From NCBI RefSeq assembly GCF_046764005.1, contig NZ_JBKOFW010000004.1, positions 325,853 to 389,852 of the forward strand: a stretch of DNA of 64,000 nucleotides. The letters are read 5' to 3'. The stretch is from Oryzobacter faecalis (GTDB lineage Bacteria > Actinomycetota > Actinomycetes > Actinomycetales > Dermatophilaceae). The notes beneath the pieces are model-generated. The model ran no database searches and was not told where the DNA came from. It saw only the letters and a list, made by a program, of their open reading frames with translations. Positions 41,069-49,474 of the stretch are shown here, in pieces (the first letter of the stretch is position 1; each line of letters starts with the position of its first letter). Both the position numbers and the translations under genes were made by a program.

Positions 41069-41110
41069 CGTGTGCCCAGGTGGTCGTGGGGGCAGCCACC
41101 TGGGCACACG
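41069..41110. repeat. Dispersed hairpin, family B, copy 2
   Basis: Perfect 15-bp arms 'cgtgtgcccaggtgg' and 'ccacctgggcacacg' with a 12-nt loop, 18 bp after the thioesterase stop. Followed by 'cgcccggacg', as is copy 3, so copies 2 and 3 form a 61-bp tandem duplication. Confidence 0.9.
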
Positions 41111-41129
41111 CGCCCGGACGGTCGGCTGG

Positions 41130-41171
41130 CGTGTGCTCAGGTGGTCGCGCGGGCGGCCACCCGGGCACACG
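41130..41171. repeat. Dispersed hairpin, family B, copy 3
   Basis: Arms 'cgtgtgctcaggtgg' and 'ccacccgggcacacg' with a 12-nt loop; paired except for one mismatch compensated differently from copy 1. Lies 68 bp upstream of the topoisomerase IB gene. Confidence 0.88.
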
Positions 41172-41227
41172 CGCCCGGACGTGTCGAACGCGGCTGACCT
41201 GCAGGGTTGCCGGCCCTCGGGCACGGG

Positions 41228-41233
41228 TATGGT
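41228..41233 (+). promoter_or_regulatory. Leaderless -10, topoisomerase IB
   Basis: TATGGT, 6 nt before the ATG. Confidence 0.55.
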
Positions 41234-41239
41234 CCGGAC

Positions 41240-42247
41240 ATGGCGAGGTTGCGGCGGGTGTCCCCGCGGTCGACGGGATGGACGCGGCGCCGGGCGGGAA
41301 AGGGCTTCTCCTACCGCGACGCCGGCGGCGACCCCCTCCCGAAGGAGTCGGTCGAGCGGATCAAGGCCCTCGCCATCCCGCCCGCCTGGGAGGACGTGTG
41401 GATCTGCCCGTTCGAGAACGGGCACATCCAGGCCGTCGGCACCGACGCGGCGGGACGGCGCCAGTACCTCTACCACCCGGACTGGCGCACCAGGCAGGAC
41501 GAGCTGAAGTTCGACCGGGTCAAGGTCGCCGGCGCCCGCCTCGCCAAGGCGCGCGAGCGGATCATCGACGACCTCGTCGGCGAGGGGATGCCGATGGTGC
41601 GCGCCGCCGCCACCGCGACCCGCCTGCTCGACCTCGGCTACTTCCGCATCGGCAGCGACGCCTACGCCGACGCCAACGGCTCCTTCGGGCTGACCACCCT
41701 CGAGCGCCGCCACGTGCGCCGCCAGGGCGGAGACCTCGTGTTCTCCTTCGTCGGGAAGTCGGGGATCGAGCACTCCATCGTCATCAGCGACCCCCAGGTC
41801 ATCGACTCCCTGAACTACATGCGCAGGAGGCGGGGCGGCTCGAAACGCCTTCTCGCGTACCGCGACGAGGCCCGCTGGGCCGACCTCGACGCCTCGGCCG
41901 TCAACGCCTACATCACCCAGATGGTGGCCGAGGACCTCACCGCGAAGGACTTCCGCACGTGGCACGCCACGGTGCTCGCGGCCGTCGCCCTGGCCGAGAG
42001 CCCCGAGAAGGGCGACACCGCGGCCTCCCGGCGGCGCGCGGTCAAGGCGGCCGTCGAGGAGGTCGCCGCCTACCTCGGCAACACCCCGACGATCGCGCGC
42101 AAGAGCTACGTCGACCCCCGCGTCATCGAGCAGTACGACGACGGGGTCACGATCGCGCCGACGCTCCGCAAGCGGTACCGCGACGACGCCAAGCGGCAGG
42201 CCGCCATCGAGAAGGCGGTCGCCCGCCTCATCGACCGCGCGACCTGA
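41240..42247 (+). CDS. DNA topoisomerase IB
   Basis: 335 residues from ATG, 6 nt behind TATGGT (leaderless pattern). It relaxes DNA through a 3'-phosphotyrosine. N-terminal domain: 'GFSYRDAGGDPLPKESVERI' and 'QYLYHPDWRTRQDELKFDR'. Catalytic core: 'FRIGSDAYADANGSFGLTTL', 'KDFRTWHATV' and the nucleophile Tyr290 in 'RKSYVDPRVI'. Poxvirus-like short form found in many actinobacteria and proteobacteria. Family B hairpins stand directly upstream; a functional link is not shown. Confidence 0.95.
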   Translation: MARLRRVSPRSTGWTRRRAGKGFSYRDAGGDPLPKESVERIKALAIPPAWEDVWICPFENGHIQAVGTDAAGRRQYLYHPDWRTRQDELKFDRVKVAGARLAKARERIIDDLVGEGMPMVRAAATATRLLDLGYFRIGSDAYADANGSFGLTTLERRHVRRQGGDLVFSFVGKSGIEHSIVISDPQVIDSLNYMRRRRGGSKRLLAYRDEARWADLDASAVNAYITQMVAEDLTAKDFRTWHATVLAAVALAESPEKGDTAASRRRAVKAAVEEVAAYLGNTPTIARKSYVDPRVIEQYDDGVTIAPTLRKRYRDDAKRQAAIEKAVARLIDRAT

Positions 42248-42285
42248 CGGCCGCCCGGCGGGCGGGGAGGGGCCCGCGCCGCGGG

Positions 42286-42291
42286 TAGGCT
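42286..42291 (+). promoter_or_regulatory. Leaderless -10, GT2 operon
   Basis: TAGGCT, 8 nt before the ATG. Confidence 0.65.
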
Positions 42292-42299
42292 CGCGGGCG

Positions 42300-43523
42300 A
42301 TGAACGAGCAGCCCTCCGACGTGCCGGCGCAGCCCGGTGACGACCACTCCGCCCTCCACGCCGCGCCGACCGAGCACATCACCGTCGCGCAGGCGCCGGT
42401 CCACGCGCCGCGCGACACCGAGAAGATCGACGTCCGCCCCGGCGAGATGGCCGGTCGCAGCGACGACCCCGCGGCGACGAACGTCCTCCCGCGCCTCCAG
42501 GTGGGCGAGGCCGCCCCGGCGGCCACGGCCACGGCCACGACAGGGGACGACGCCGCGCCCGTGCGCACCCCGGCACCGGCCCGCACCGGCCACCCGGCGT
42601 ACCCCATCGAGGACGGGCCCGGCGGGCGCACCCCCGAGCCGTACGTGACGATCGTCCTGCCCTGCTACAACGAGGGCGCCCACGTCCTGCAGGAGATCGA
42701 CCGCATCACGGCGACGATGCAGGCCAGCGAGCTCACCTACGAGCTGCTCTGCATCGACGACGCGAGCACCGACGACACCCTCGACGTCCTGCGCCACGCC
42801 CAGCAGCGCTACCCGAACCTGCGGATCCTGCCGTTCCGCCGCAACGGCGGGTCGGGCACGGCCCGCCGGATCGGCACCCAGCAGGCCCGCGGCGAGATCG
42901 TCGTGTGGACCGACGCCGACATGACGTACGAGAACGAGAAGATCCCCGACCTCGTCCGCATCCTGCGCGACGACGCCAGCTACGACCAGGTCGTCGGGGC
43001 CCGGACCACCGAGGAGGGCACCCACAAGTGGGCGCGCGTCCCGGCGAAGTGGCTGATCCGCAAGATCGCCGAGTGGCTGACCAAGACCCGCATCCCCGAC
43101 CTCAACAGCGGGCTGCGGGCCTTCCGGCGCGAGGTGTCGCTGCCCTACCTGCGCCTGCTCCCGGCCGGGTTCTCGTGCGTCACGACGATCACCATCGCGT
43201 TCCTGTCGAACCAGCACGACATCAAGTACGTCGACACCTCGTACGCGAAGCGGGCCGGCGTCAGCAAGTTCCACTTCGTCAACGACGCCTACCGCTACAT
43301 CCTCCAGGTGCTGCGGATGGTCATGTACTTCGACCCGCTCAAGGTCCTCATGCCGCCGGCGCTGTGGATGGTCGTCATCGGGTTCGTCAAGGCGGTCGTC
43401 GACATGGTGCGCCACCCGTTCTACTTCCCGGCGAGCACGGTCCTCCTCGTCGTCAGCGGGATCATGATCGGCTCGCTCGCCCTGCTGTCCGACCTCGTCG
43501 TGCGCTCCCGCGACGGTGTCTGA
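42300..43523 (+). CDS. Glycosyltransferase family 2, DPM1-like, with C-terminal membrane anchor
   Basis: 407 residues from ATG, 8 nt behind TAGGCT. Residues 1-110 are a disordered acidic Ala/Pro/Thr tail. The GT-A domain has 'VTIVLPCYNEGAHVLQEIDR', 'LLCIDDASTDDTLDVLRHA', 'IVVWTDADMTYENEKIPDL' and 'PDLNSGLRAFRREVSLPYL'. Two hydrophobic segments close the protein. It resembles polyprenyl-phosphate glycosyltransferases. First gene of a five-gene run; it overlaps the next gene by 8 bp. Confidence 0.9.
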   Translation: MNEQPSDVPAQPGDDHSALHAAPTEHITVAQAPVHAPRDTEKIDVRPGEMAGRSDDPAATNVLPRLQVGEAAPAATATATTGDDAAPVRTPAPARTGHPAYPIEDGPGGRTPEPYVTIVLPCYNEGAHVLQEIDRITATMQASELTYELLCIDDASTDDTLDVLRHAQQRYPNLRILPFRRNGGSGTARRIGTQQARGEIVVWTDADMTYENEKIPDLVRILRDDASYDQVVGARTTEEGTHKWARVPAKWLIRKIAEWLTKTRIPDLNSGLRAFRREVSLPYLRLLPAGFSCVTTITIAFLSNQHDIKYVDTSYAKRAGVSKFHFVNDAYRYILQVLRMVMYFDPLKVLMPPALWMVVIGFVKAVVDMVRHPFYFPASTVLLVVSGIMIGSLALLSDLVVRSRDGV

Positions 43524-45435
43524 CGCCGCGACGGGGGGCGCGCAGGCGGGCGCCCACCCGGCCCAGCTGTCGGTCGCGATCGTCGGCCCGACCCACCCGT
43601 TCAAGGGCGGTGTCGCCGCGCACACCACGGCGCTGGCCCACGAGCTCGCGGAGGCCGGCCACGACGTCACCCTCGTGTCGTGGAGCCACCTCTACCCCTC
43701 GCTGCTCTACCCGGGCGAGCAGGCCGTGCCCGGCGGCAGCCCCGACGTCGAGCCGTTCCCGCGCACCCTGCGCGTGCTGTCGTGGGCGCGCCCCGACACG
43801 TGGGTCCGCACGGGGCGGCGGCTGCGCGACGTCGACGTCATCGTCGTCGTCCACGTCATCCCCGCGGTCGTCCCCGCCCACCTCGCGCTGCTCCGCGCGG
43901 CCGGGGTCGGGAGGACGTCGTCGAGCGGCCGCGGGCCCCGCACGGTCGTCATCTGCCACAACGTCCTCCCGCACGAGGCGCACCCCGCCGACCGTCCCCT
44001 CATGCGGTCCTTCCTCGAGCGGGTCGACGCCGTCGTCGTCCACTCCGACGAGCAGGCCCGGATGGCGGCCGCGCTGGGCGCCGCGCGGGTCAAGGAGCTC
44101 GACCTCCCGCCGCACCTGCCCGGTGGCGACCCCGAGCCCCGGCCCGAGCGGGCGGCCGGGGACACCGACGTGCGGCTCCTCGCCCTGGGGATCGTCCGCG
44201 AGTACAAGGGGGTCGACCTCCTCGTCGACGCGATGCGCGAGGTCCCCGGCGTCCGGCTCACCGTGGCGGGCGAGCTGTGGGGCGAGGCCGGCCGCCGCGT
44301 CCGCGAGCTCGCCGCCGACCCGCGCCTCGAGGGCCGCGTCGAGGTGCACCCGGGGTACGTGCCGGCCGACCGCATCCCCGCGCTCATGGCGCGGCACGAC
44401 GTCTTTACCCTCACCTACCGTTCCGCCACGGCGTCCCAGAACGCCCTGATGGCGCGCCACCACGGCCTGCCCGTCCTCGCCTCGGCCGTCGGGACCTTCC
44501 CGTCCCAGGTGCGCGACGGCGTCGACGGCGTCCTCGTCCCGCCGTCCGACCGCGACGCGCTCGTCGGGGCCCTGCGCCGCCTCACCGAGCCGGGGGAGGC
44601 CGACCGGTTGCGTGCGGCCGTGCGTGCGCCGGACCTCTCCGGTCCGTGGGCCCACTACGTCGGCGGCATCGAGGCGCTCGCGGCACCCCCCGCGGAGGAC
44701 GGCGACGAGCCGCCGCCGCTGCCCCTGTCGCCCGTCGGGCGCGCCAAGGCGCTCGTCGCCGGCATCCGGGCCCGACGCGGCCCGGTCGTCGAGATCGGTC
44801 CCACCGACCTGCCCGAGAGGGTGCGCGCCACCGACCTCCTCGCTCTCGACGCCGACGCCGTCGACGCCGTCGAGATCGCCCGCGCGCTCGGCCTGCCGCG
44901 CCCCGGCGAGCCCGTGGCCGCGTGGTCCGCGCTCGGTGCGCTCGCGGCCATCATCCGGATCCGCGACGACGGCCACCGGTCGAGCGTCATCGTCGACGAG
45001 TCCGGCACCGGGTCACCGCTCGGGCGGTGGGCGCGGGCCGTCGGCTTCGCGCCCGTCGAGCTCGAGCTGACCGGGCCGCGCGCCGCCGTCGAGGTCCTCG
45101 ACGTCGACACGGCCAGCCTCGACGTCATCACCCGGCTGCACCCCGGTGGGTGCACGGCCACCGACGTCGACCACGCCGTCGGCCAGGCGTCGTGGGCGCT
45201 GCGCTCGGGCGGCCTGCTCGTCCTCACGGTGCCGATCGGCGACGACGACCCCGACTTCGCCGTTCGCCCGGCCGGGGTTCGCGGCATCCTCGCCCGTGCC
45301 GACGACCTCGGGCTCACCCTCGTCGGCGACGTCGACGGCGACGTCCTCGACCGGATGCGGCACGCGCGGCTCGTCGCCGCCGGTGGGGACGCCCCGGCCT
45401 ACGCGGTCCTGCGCCTGACCTTCCGGCGGCGGTGA
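43516..45435 (+). CDS. Glycosyltransferase family 4 with C-terminal methyltransferase-like domain
   Basis: 639 residues from GTG inside the end of the previous gene. The GT4 part (about 15-385) has 'VAIVGPTHPFKGGVAAHTTA', 'VVICHNVLPHEAHPADRP', 'LLALGIVREYKGVDLLVDAM' and 'TYRSATASQNALMARHHGLP'. The C-terminal 230 residues look like a class I methyltransferase fold: 'GPVVEIGPTDLPERVRATD' in the place of motif I and 'ASWALRSGGLLVLTVPIGDD' later, but the glycine loop is degenerate, so it may only bind or be inactive. This GT4-methyltransferase combination is unusual. It precedes a membrane protein and a separate, intact methyltransferase. Confidence 0.85.
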   Translation: MSDAATGGAQAGAHPAQLSVAIVGPTHPFKGGVAAHTTALAHELAEAGHDVTLVSWSHLYPSLLYPGEQAVPGGSPDVEPFPRTLRVLSWARPDTWVRTGRRLRDVDVIVVVHVIPAVVPAHLALLRAAGVGRTSSSGRGPRTVVICHNVLPHEAHPADRPLMRSFLERVDAVVVHSDEQARMAAALGAARVKELDLPPHLPGGDPEPRPERAAGDTDVRLLALGIVREYKGVDLLVDAMREVPGVRLTVAGELWGEAGRRVRELAADPRLEGRVEVHPGYVPADRIPALMARHDVFTLTYRSATASQNALMARHHGLPVLASAVGTFPSQVRDGVDGVLVPPSDRDALVGALRRLTEPGEADRLRAAVRAPDLSGPWAHYVGGIEALAAPPAEDGDEPPPLPLSPVGRAKALVAGIRARRGPVVEIGPTDLPERVRATDLLALDADAVDAVEIARALGLPRPGEPVAAWSALGALAAIIRIRDDGHRSSVIVDESGTGSPLGRWARAVGFAPVELELTGPRAAVEVLDVDTASLDVITRLHPGGCTATDVDHAVGQASWALRSGGLLVLTVPIGDDDPDFAVRPAGVRGILARADDLGLTLVGDVDGDVLDRMRHARLVAAGGDAPAYAVLRLTFRRR

Positions 45436-45437
45436 CG

Positions 45438-46373
45438 ATGGACCGCGGTCGCGTCCTGAACGTCGTGCGGGTCGGGCTGCTCGTCCTCATCCTCGGCGGA
45501 GTGGGAATCGCGGTGTGGCGCAACTGGGGCGAGGTCTCCAGGGAGCTCGGCCGGATCAGCCCCGCGGCGTTCGTGGCGGGTCTCGTGCTCACCGTCTCGG
45601 CGCCGCTCGCGACGCTCATGGGATGGCGCGTCCTCCTCGCCGACCTCGGCACCCGCCTGCCGCCCGCACCGGCCGCGAGCGTGTTCCTCGTGGGGCAGCT
45701 CGGCAAGTACGTGCCCGGATCGGTGTGGACCGTCCTCGCCCAGGCCGAGATGGGTGCGCGGCTGAAGGTGCCGCGGCGGCGGATGGCGGTCGTCGGCCTG
45801 CTGTCGATCGGGCTGGCCGTGCTGACGGGGTCGCTCATGGGGATCCCCGCGCTGCCCCGGCTGCTCGACCGGTCCGCCGACGCGTTCTCCTGGTGGTGGG
45901 TCGTCCTCGCCGTGGTGCTCGGGGCGGTGCTGCTGTGGCCCCGGCTGCTCAACGCGGTCATCGCGCGAGGGCTGCGGCTCATGCGCCGCGAGCCGCTCGA
46001 GCACGAGCTCTCCGGCCGCGCGGTGGCGCTGACCTCGCTGTGGTTCGTCCTCGCGTGGCTGTGCGCCGGGGGAGGTGTGCTCGTGCTGGCGCGCGAGGTG
46101 GCGCCCGGTGCGCCGCTCGGGCCGGTGCTCGTCGCGACGCTGTGCGGGTTCCCCCTGGCGTCGGCCGCCGGGATGTTCTCGGTGCTCGTGCCTGCGGGGG
46201 TCGGCGTGCGCGACGGCCTGCTCGCCGTCCTCCTCGTCACGCTCATGCCGCTGTCGGCGGCGACGGCGGTCGTCGTCGTGGCCCGGTTCCTCGCGGTGCT
46301 CGCCGACCTCCTCGTCGCGGGCTCCGCGTGGGCGTGGGGACGTCGGCACCACCTCCTAGGATCGGACGCGTGA
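45438..46373 (+). CDS. Lysylphosphatidylglycerol synthase-like integral membrane protein (UPF0104)
   Basis: 311 residues from ATG; a GTG 6 nt earlier would overlap the previous stop as GTGA and is equally possible. About eight hydrophobic segments with the family motif 'FLVGQLGKYVPGSVWTVLAQ' and 'GMFSVLVPAGVGVRDGLLA'. Such AglD/MprF-membrane-domain proteins without a catalytic C-terminus may flip lipids or lipid-linked sugars. Fits the operon of glycosyltransferases and methyltransferase. Confidence 0.87.
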   Translation: MDRGRVLNVVRVGLLVLILGGVGIAVWRNWGEVSRELGRISPAAFVAGLVLTVSAPLATLMGWRVLLADLGTRLPPAPAASVFLVGQLGKYVPGSVWTVLAQAEMGARLKVPRRRMAVVGLLSIGLAVLTGSLMGIPALPRLLDRSADAFSWWWVVLAVVLGAVLLWPRLLNAVIARGLRLMRREPLEHELSGRAVALTSLWFVLAWLCAGGGVLVLAREVAPGAPLGPVLVATLCGFPLASAAGMFSVLVPAGVGVRDGLLAVLLVTLMPLSAATAVVVVARFLAVLADLLVAGSAWAWGRRHHLLGSDA

Positions 46374-47239
46374 GCGAGGACCAGGGCCGGCCGGGCCGCG
46401 ACGACGACGGACGCGACGACGTCGCGCGCGGCGAGGCCGCGCGGGAGGAGCAGCTCGCCTACTCCGAGTCGATGGCGAAGATGCTCGACGAGGACGCCCG
46501 TCGGCAGAAGGCGGCCAAGATCGTCGCGGTCGTCCGGCACGCGCTGGGGGTCTCCTCGCTCGACGGGCTGCGGGCCGTCGACGTCGGCTGCTCCGCCGGC
46601 TTCATCGCCGACGAGCTCGCGCTGGCAGGCGCCACGACGAGCGGGGTCGACATCGACGAGCCCGGGCTCGAGAAGGCGCGCGCCCGCTTCGGTGACCGGG
46701 TCGACTTCCGGGTCGCCCGGGGCGAGGACCTGCCCTTCGAGGACGGCTCGGTCGACGTCGCCGTCCTCAACCACATCTACGAGCACGTCGTCGACCCCGT
46801 GGCCGTCGTCGCCGACATCCACCGCGTGCTGCGGCCGGGCGGGCTGCTCTACCTCGGCATCGGGCACCGGTTCCAGGTCATCGAGCCGCACCACCGGCTG
46901 CCGTTCCTGTCGTGGCTGCCGAGGTCGGCGGCCGACCGGTACATGCGGCTCACCGGCAAGGGCGAGCACTACTACGAGCGCTACTACACCCCGGCCGGGC
47001 TGCGGCGGCTCTTCGCGGCCTTCGACGTGTGGGACTACACCCTGCCCGTCCTCGCCGACCCGGCCACGTTCGCCGCCGGCGACAACGTGCCGGCGTGGTC
47101 GGCGCGGGTGCCCGAGCGGGTGCTGGCGGCGCTGCGCCCCGCCGTGCCGACCTACGTGTGGGCGGCCTTCAAGGGCGAGTCGCGTCCGGCCGGGCCGCCG
47201 CTGCGGGTCGCGCCGCGCCATCTGCCTCCCATCGGGTGA
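46370..47239 (+). CDS. Class I SAM-dependent methyltransferase
   Basis: 289 residues from GTG overlapping the previous stop. Motif I is 'RAVDVGCSAGFIADELALAG', followed by 'GVDIDEPGLEKARARFG', 'EDLPFEDGSVDVAVLNHIYE' and 'VLRPGGLLYLGIGHRF', all standard for the Methyltransf_11 group. The N-terminus (1-60) is charged. The likely substrate is a sugar or lipid-linked glycan, judged only from the operon. Compare the degenerate version fused to the upstream GT4. Confidence 0.92.
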   Translation: MSEDQGRPGRDDDGRDDVARGEAAREEQLAYSESMAKMLDEDARRQKAAKIVAVVRHALGVSSLDGLRAVDVGCSAGFIADELALAGATTSGVDIDEPGLEKARARFGDRVDFRVARGEDLPFEDGSVDVAVLNHIYEHVVDPVAVVADIHRVLRPGGLLYLGIGHRFQVIEPHHRLPFLSWLPRSAADRYMRLTGKGEHYYERYYTPAGLRRLFAAFDVWDYTLPVLADPATFAAGDNVPAWSARVPERVLAALRPAVPTYVWAAFKGESRPAGPPLRVAPRHLPPIG

Positions 47240-47246
47240 GCGCTCG

Positions 47247-48194
47247 ATGACGTCGGCCGCCCCGGGTGGTGACGGCGCCGTGCGCGTCGTCACGGCCTCG
47301 CGACCGGTGCCCCTGGGAGCCGTCGTCGGGATCTTCCGGCGCGGCGGGGGCGACCCCACGAGCCGGCGCGACGACGGCGGCTGGTGGTTCGCCTGGCGGA
47401 CCCCCGACGGCCCGGTGACCCTGAGGCTGGCCGTCCGGGCGCCGGTGGCCGCCGAGGTCACCGCGCAGGCGTGGGGCCCCGGTTCGGCGTGGGCGCTCGA
47501 GCAGGTGCCCGCGCTGCTGGGGGAGCACGACGACCCGGCGGGGTTCGAGGCGCGCCATCCCCTCGTCGCGGAGGAGTGGCGGCGGTTCCCCGGGTGGCGG
47601 GTCCCGCGGTCGGGGCTGGTGCTCGAGGCGCTCGTGCCGACGATCATCGAGCAGAAGGTCACCGGCAAGGAGGCCTTCGCCGGGTACCGGATGCTCGTGC
47701 GCCGGTTCGGTTCTCCCGCACCGGGACCGGGGGAGGCGCTGCGCCTCGTCGTGCCGCCGACGCCGGCCGAGTGGGGCGCCATCCCGTCGTGGGAGTGGCT
47801 GCGGGCCGGCGTCGACCCGGGGCGGTCGCGCACGGTCCTGGCCGCGGTCGGGCGGGCCGGGCGGATCGAGGAGTGCGTCGGGCTGTCGGCGGCCGACGCC
47901 CGGGCCCGGCTCACCGCCCTGCCCGGTGTGGGCCGGTGGTCGTGGGCCGAGGTGGCGCAGCGTGCGCTCGGGCTGCCCGACGAGGTCAGCTTCGGCGACT
48001 ACCACGTCGCCAAGGACATGACGTGGGCGCTCACGGGGACCCCGCAGGACGACGACGCCCTCGCCGAGCTCCTCGAGCCGTGGGCCGGGCACCGCTACCG
48101 CGTGCAGCGCCTGCTCGAGCTCGGCGGCCACCACCGCCCCCGCCGCGGCTCGCGGATGACGCTCCCCACCCACCTTCCCGTCCGCCGCCCCTGA
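47247..48194 (+). CDS. AlkA-like DNA-3-methyladenine glycosylase
   Basis: 315 residues from ATG. The HhH-GPD superfamily pattern is seen: 'PTIIEQKVTGKEAFAGYRML', the helix-hairpin-helix 'LTALPGVGRWSWAEVAQRAL' and the catalytic Asp251 in 'VSFGDYHVAKDM'. It excises alkylated bases. The N-terminal 120 residues are a variable beta-rich domain as in AlkA. It begins 7 bp after the methyltransferase but has no evident role in glycan synthesis. Confidence 0.9.
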   Translation: MTSAAPGGDGAVRVVTASRPVPLGAVVGIFRRGGGDPTSRRDDGGWWFAWRTPDGPVTLRLAVRAPVAAEVTAQAWGPGSAWALEQVPALLGEHDDPAGFEARHPLVAEEWRRFPGWRVPRSGLVLEALVPTIIEQKVTGKEAFAGYRMLVRRFGSPAPGPGEALRLVVPPTPAEWGAIPSWEWLRAGVDPGRSRTVLAAVGRAGRIEECVGLSAADARARLTALPGVGRWSWAEVAQRALGLPDEVSFGDYHVAKDMTWALTGTPQDDDALAELLEPWAGHRYRVQRLLELGGHHRPRRGSRMTLPTHLPVRRP

Positions 48195-48377
48195 CCCCGC
48201 CGTTCCTGATTCCGCCGCCCGGGCGGCTCGTGGGGAGGGACGCCCGTGCCACCCGCCTGACCGGGCTCCCCACGAGTGGGACGGCACGGGTGGTGCTCCC
48301 CGCCGACAGCGGGCCTCCTGTGGATGGCGCCCCAGCCGGCCGTGTGCATCGCGCCACGATGGTGCCGGGGGTGGGAC
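48195..48377. other. Intergenic region with inverted repeat
   Basis: A 10-bp perfect inverted repeat, 'ctcgtgggga' (48227-48236) and 'tccccacgag' (48267-48276); 'ccgtgcc' (48244-48250) and 'ggcacgg' (48283-48289) could also pair. A relative of the 48266-48290 segment lies at 49415-49440, on the other side of the AbiEi-like gene. Confidence 0.6.
48266..48290. repeat. Direct repeat flanking the AbiEi-like gene, left copy
   Basis: 25 bp beginning 'ctccccacgag' and ending 'gcacggg'; the right copy is at 49415-49440 with several changes and one extra base. Confidence 0.6.
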
Positions 48378-49409
48378 ATGGCAGGCACCGAGGCGCCGGA
48401 CTGGGCCGCGCTGCGACGGGTGGCCGATCGGCAGGAGTCGCTCGTCACCCGGTCGCAGTGCCGGGCCGCGCACCTCTCCGACGAGCTCGTCGAGTGGCGG
48501 CTGGCGTCGCGGCGGTGGGTGCGTCTGCACCCGGGCGTCTACCTGACGGCGCCCGGGCGCGAGGGGTGGCTCGTCGATGCCACGGCTGCCTTCCTCCGGG
48601 TCCGGGCGACGGGTGGTCTCGACGACGGTCCCGTGGTCGCGGACGCCGCGCTCGTCGGCGGGACGGCGGCGCACCTCTGGGGCCTCACGCCCCGTGCGCC
48701 CGCGGTGGTCGAGGTCGGCGTTCCGCAGCGGCGCCGCGTCTCGCCGCCGGCCGGGGTGTCCGTGCGCCGGATGCGCCGCTTCCTCCCGTGCCTCGACGAG
48801 GTCTCCTACCCATGGCGGACCACCGTCGCGGCCACCGTCCTCGACGCCGGCGCGGGGAAGGACGGCGAGGCGCAGCTGGCCCTGGCGGCCACGGCGGTGC
48901 GGCAGGGCCTCGTCTCGGTCGCCCGGCTCAGGGGCGAGCTGGACGCCCGTCGGGGGCACCCTCACGGCGTGCTGCTGCGTGAGGTGTCGGGTGACCTCGC
49001 GGCGGGGGCCCACAGCCCGGCGGAGGTCCGCTACGTCCGGGACGTCGAGAGGGCGCACGGGCTCCCGACCGGGTCGCGTCAGGATCCCGGTGGCTCGGGC
49101 GGCTCCCGGGTCCACGACACCGTCTACGAGGGGTTCGGTGTGGTCGTCGAGGTCGACGGGCGACTCGGCCACGAGCCGTGGGGTCGCCGGGTCCGTGACG
49201 GCCGCCGGGACCGGCTGGCGGCCGGTGGGGGACTCTTCACGACCCGGGTGTTCTGGCCGGATGTCGCGGTGACGGCGTGCCGCACAGCGACGGAGATGGC
49301 GTCGGTCCTCAGGGCGCGGGGGTGGACGGGGGAGCCCCATCGCTGTCGGCGCCCGGACTGCGTCGTCACCCCGGCGTCGTGGGGAAGCCGGCCCGGGCTG
49401 GGGGCCTGA
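48378..49409 (+). CDS. AbiEi-like antitoxin-domain protein with DUF559-like C-terminus
   Basis: 343 residues from ATG; the ribosome site is weak. The N-terminal winged-helix-like part has 'ALRRVADRQESLVTRSQCRA' and 'LASRRWVRLHPGVYLTAPG', the AbiEi_4 pattern of type IV abortive-infection antitoxins. The middle has 'GGTAAHLWGL'. The C-terminal 120 residues show 'VVVEVDGRLGH' and 'RDGRRDRLAAGGGLFTTRV', resembling the Vsr/DUF559 PD-(D/E)XK fold. No AbiEii toxin gene is adjacent, as is usual for these actinobacterial stand-alone proteins. Imperfect direct repeats flank it on both sides. Function unknown. Confidence 0.8.
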   Translation: MAGTEAPDWAALRRVADRQESLVTRSQCRAAHLSDELVEWRLASRRWVRLHPGVYLTAPGREGWLVDATAAFLRVRATGGLDDGPVVADAALVGGTAAHLWGLTPRAPAVVEVGVPQRRRVSPPAGVSVRRMRRFLPCLDEVSYPWRTTVAATVLDAGAGKDGEAQLALAATAVRQGLVSVARLRGELDARRGHPHGVLLREVSGDLAAGAHSPAEVRYVRDVERAHGLPTGSRQDPGGSGGSRVHDTVYEGFGVVVEVDGRLGHEPWGRRVRDGRRDRLAAGGGLFTTRVFWPDVAVTACRTATEMASVLRARGWTGEPHRCRRPDCVVTPASWGSRPGLGA

Positions 49410-49414
49410 CGACC

Positions 49415-49440
49415 CTCCCCACGAGCCGGAGCCGCACGGG
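49415..49440. repeat. Direct repeat flanking the AbiEi-like gene, right copy
   Basis: 26 bp 'ctccccacgagccggagccg' plus 'cacggg'; aligns with 48266-48290 except for a few changes and a one-base indel. Starts 6 bp after the AbiEi-like stop. Confidence 0.6.
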
Positions 49441-49474
49441 TTCACCTCCCCCGCGGGTGACCTCGACCGTGGGC

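Noticed and set aside
48378..49409. Complete AbiE toxin-antitoxin system
   Set aside because: Only the antitoxin-like protein is present; neighbours are AlkA-like and CofE.
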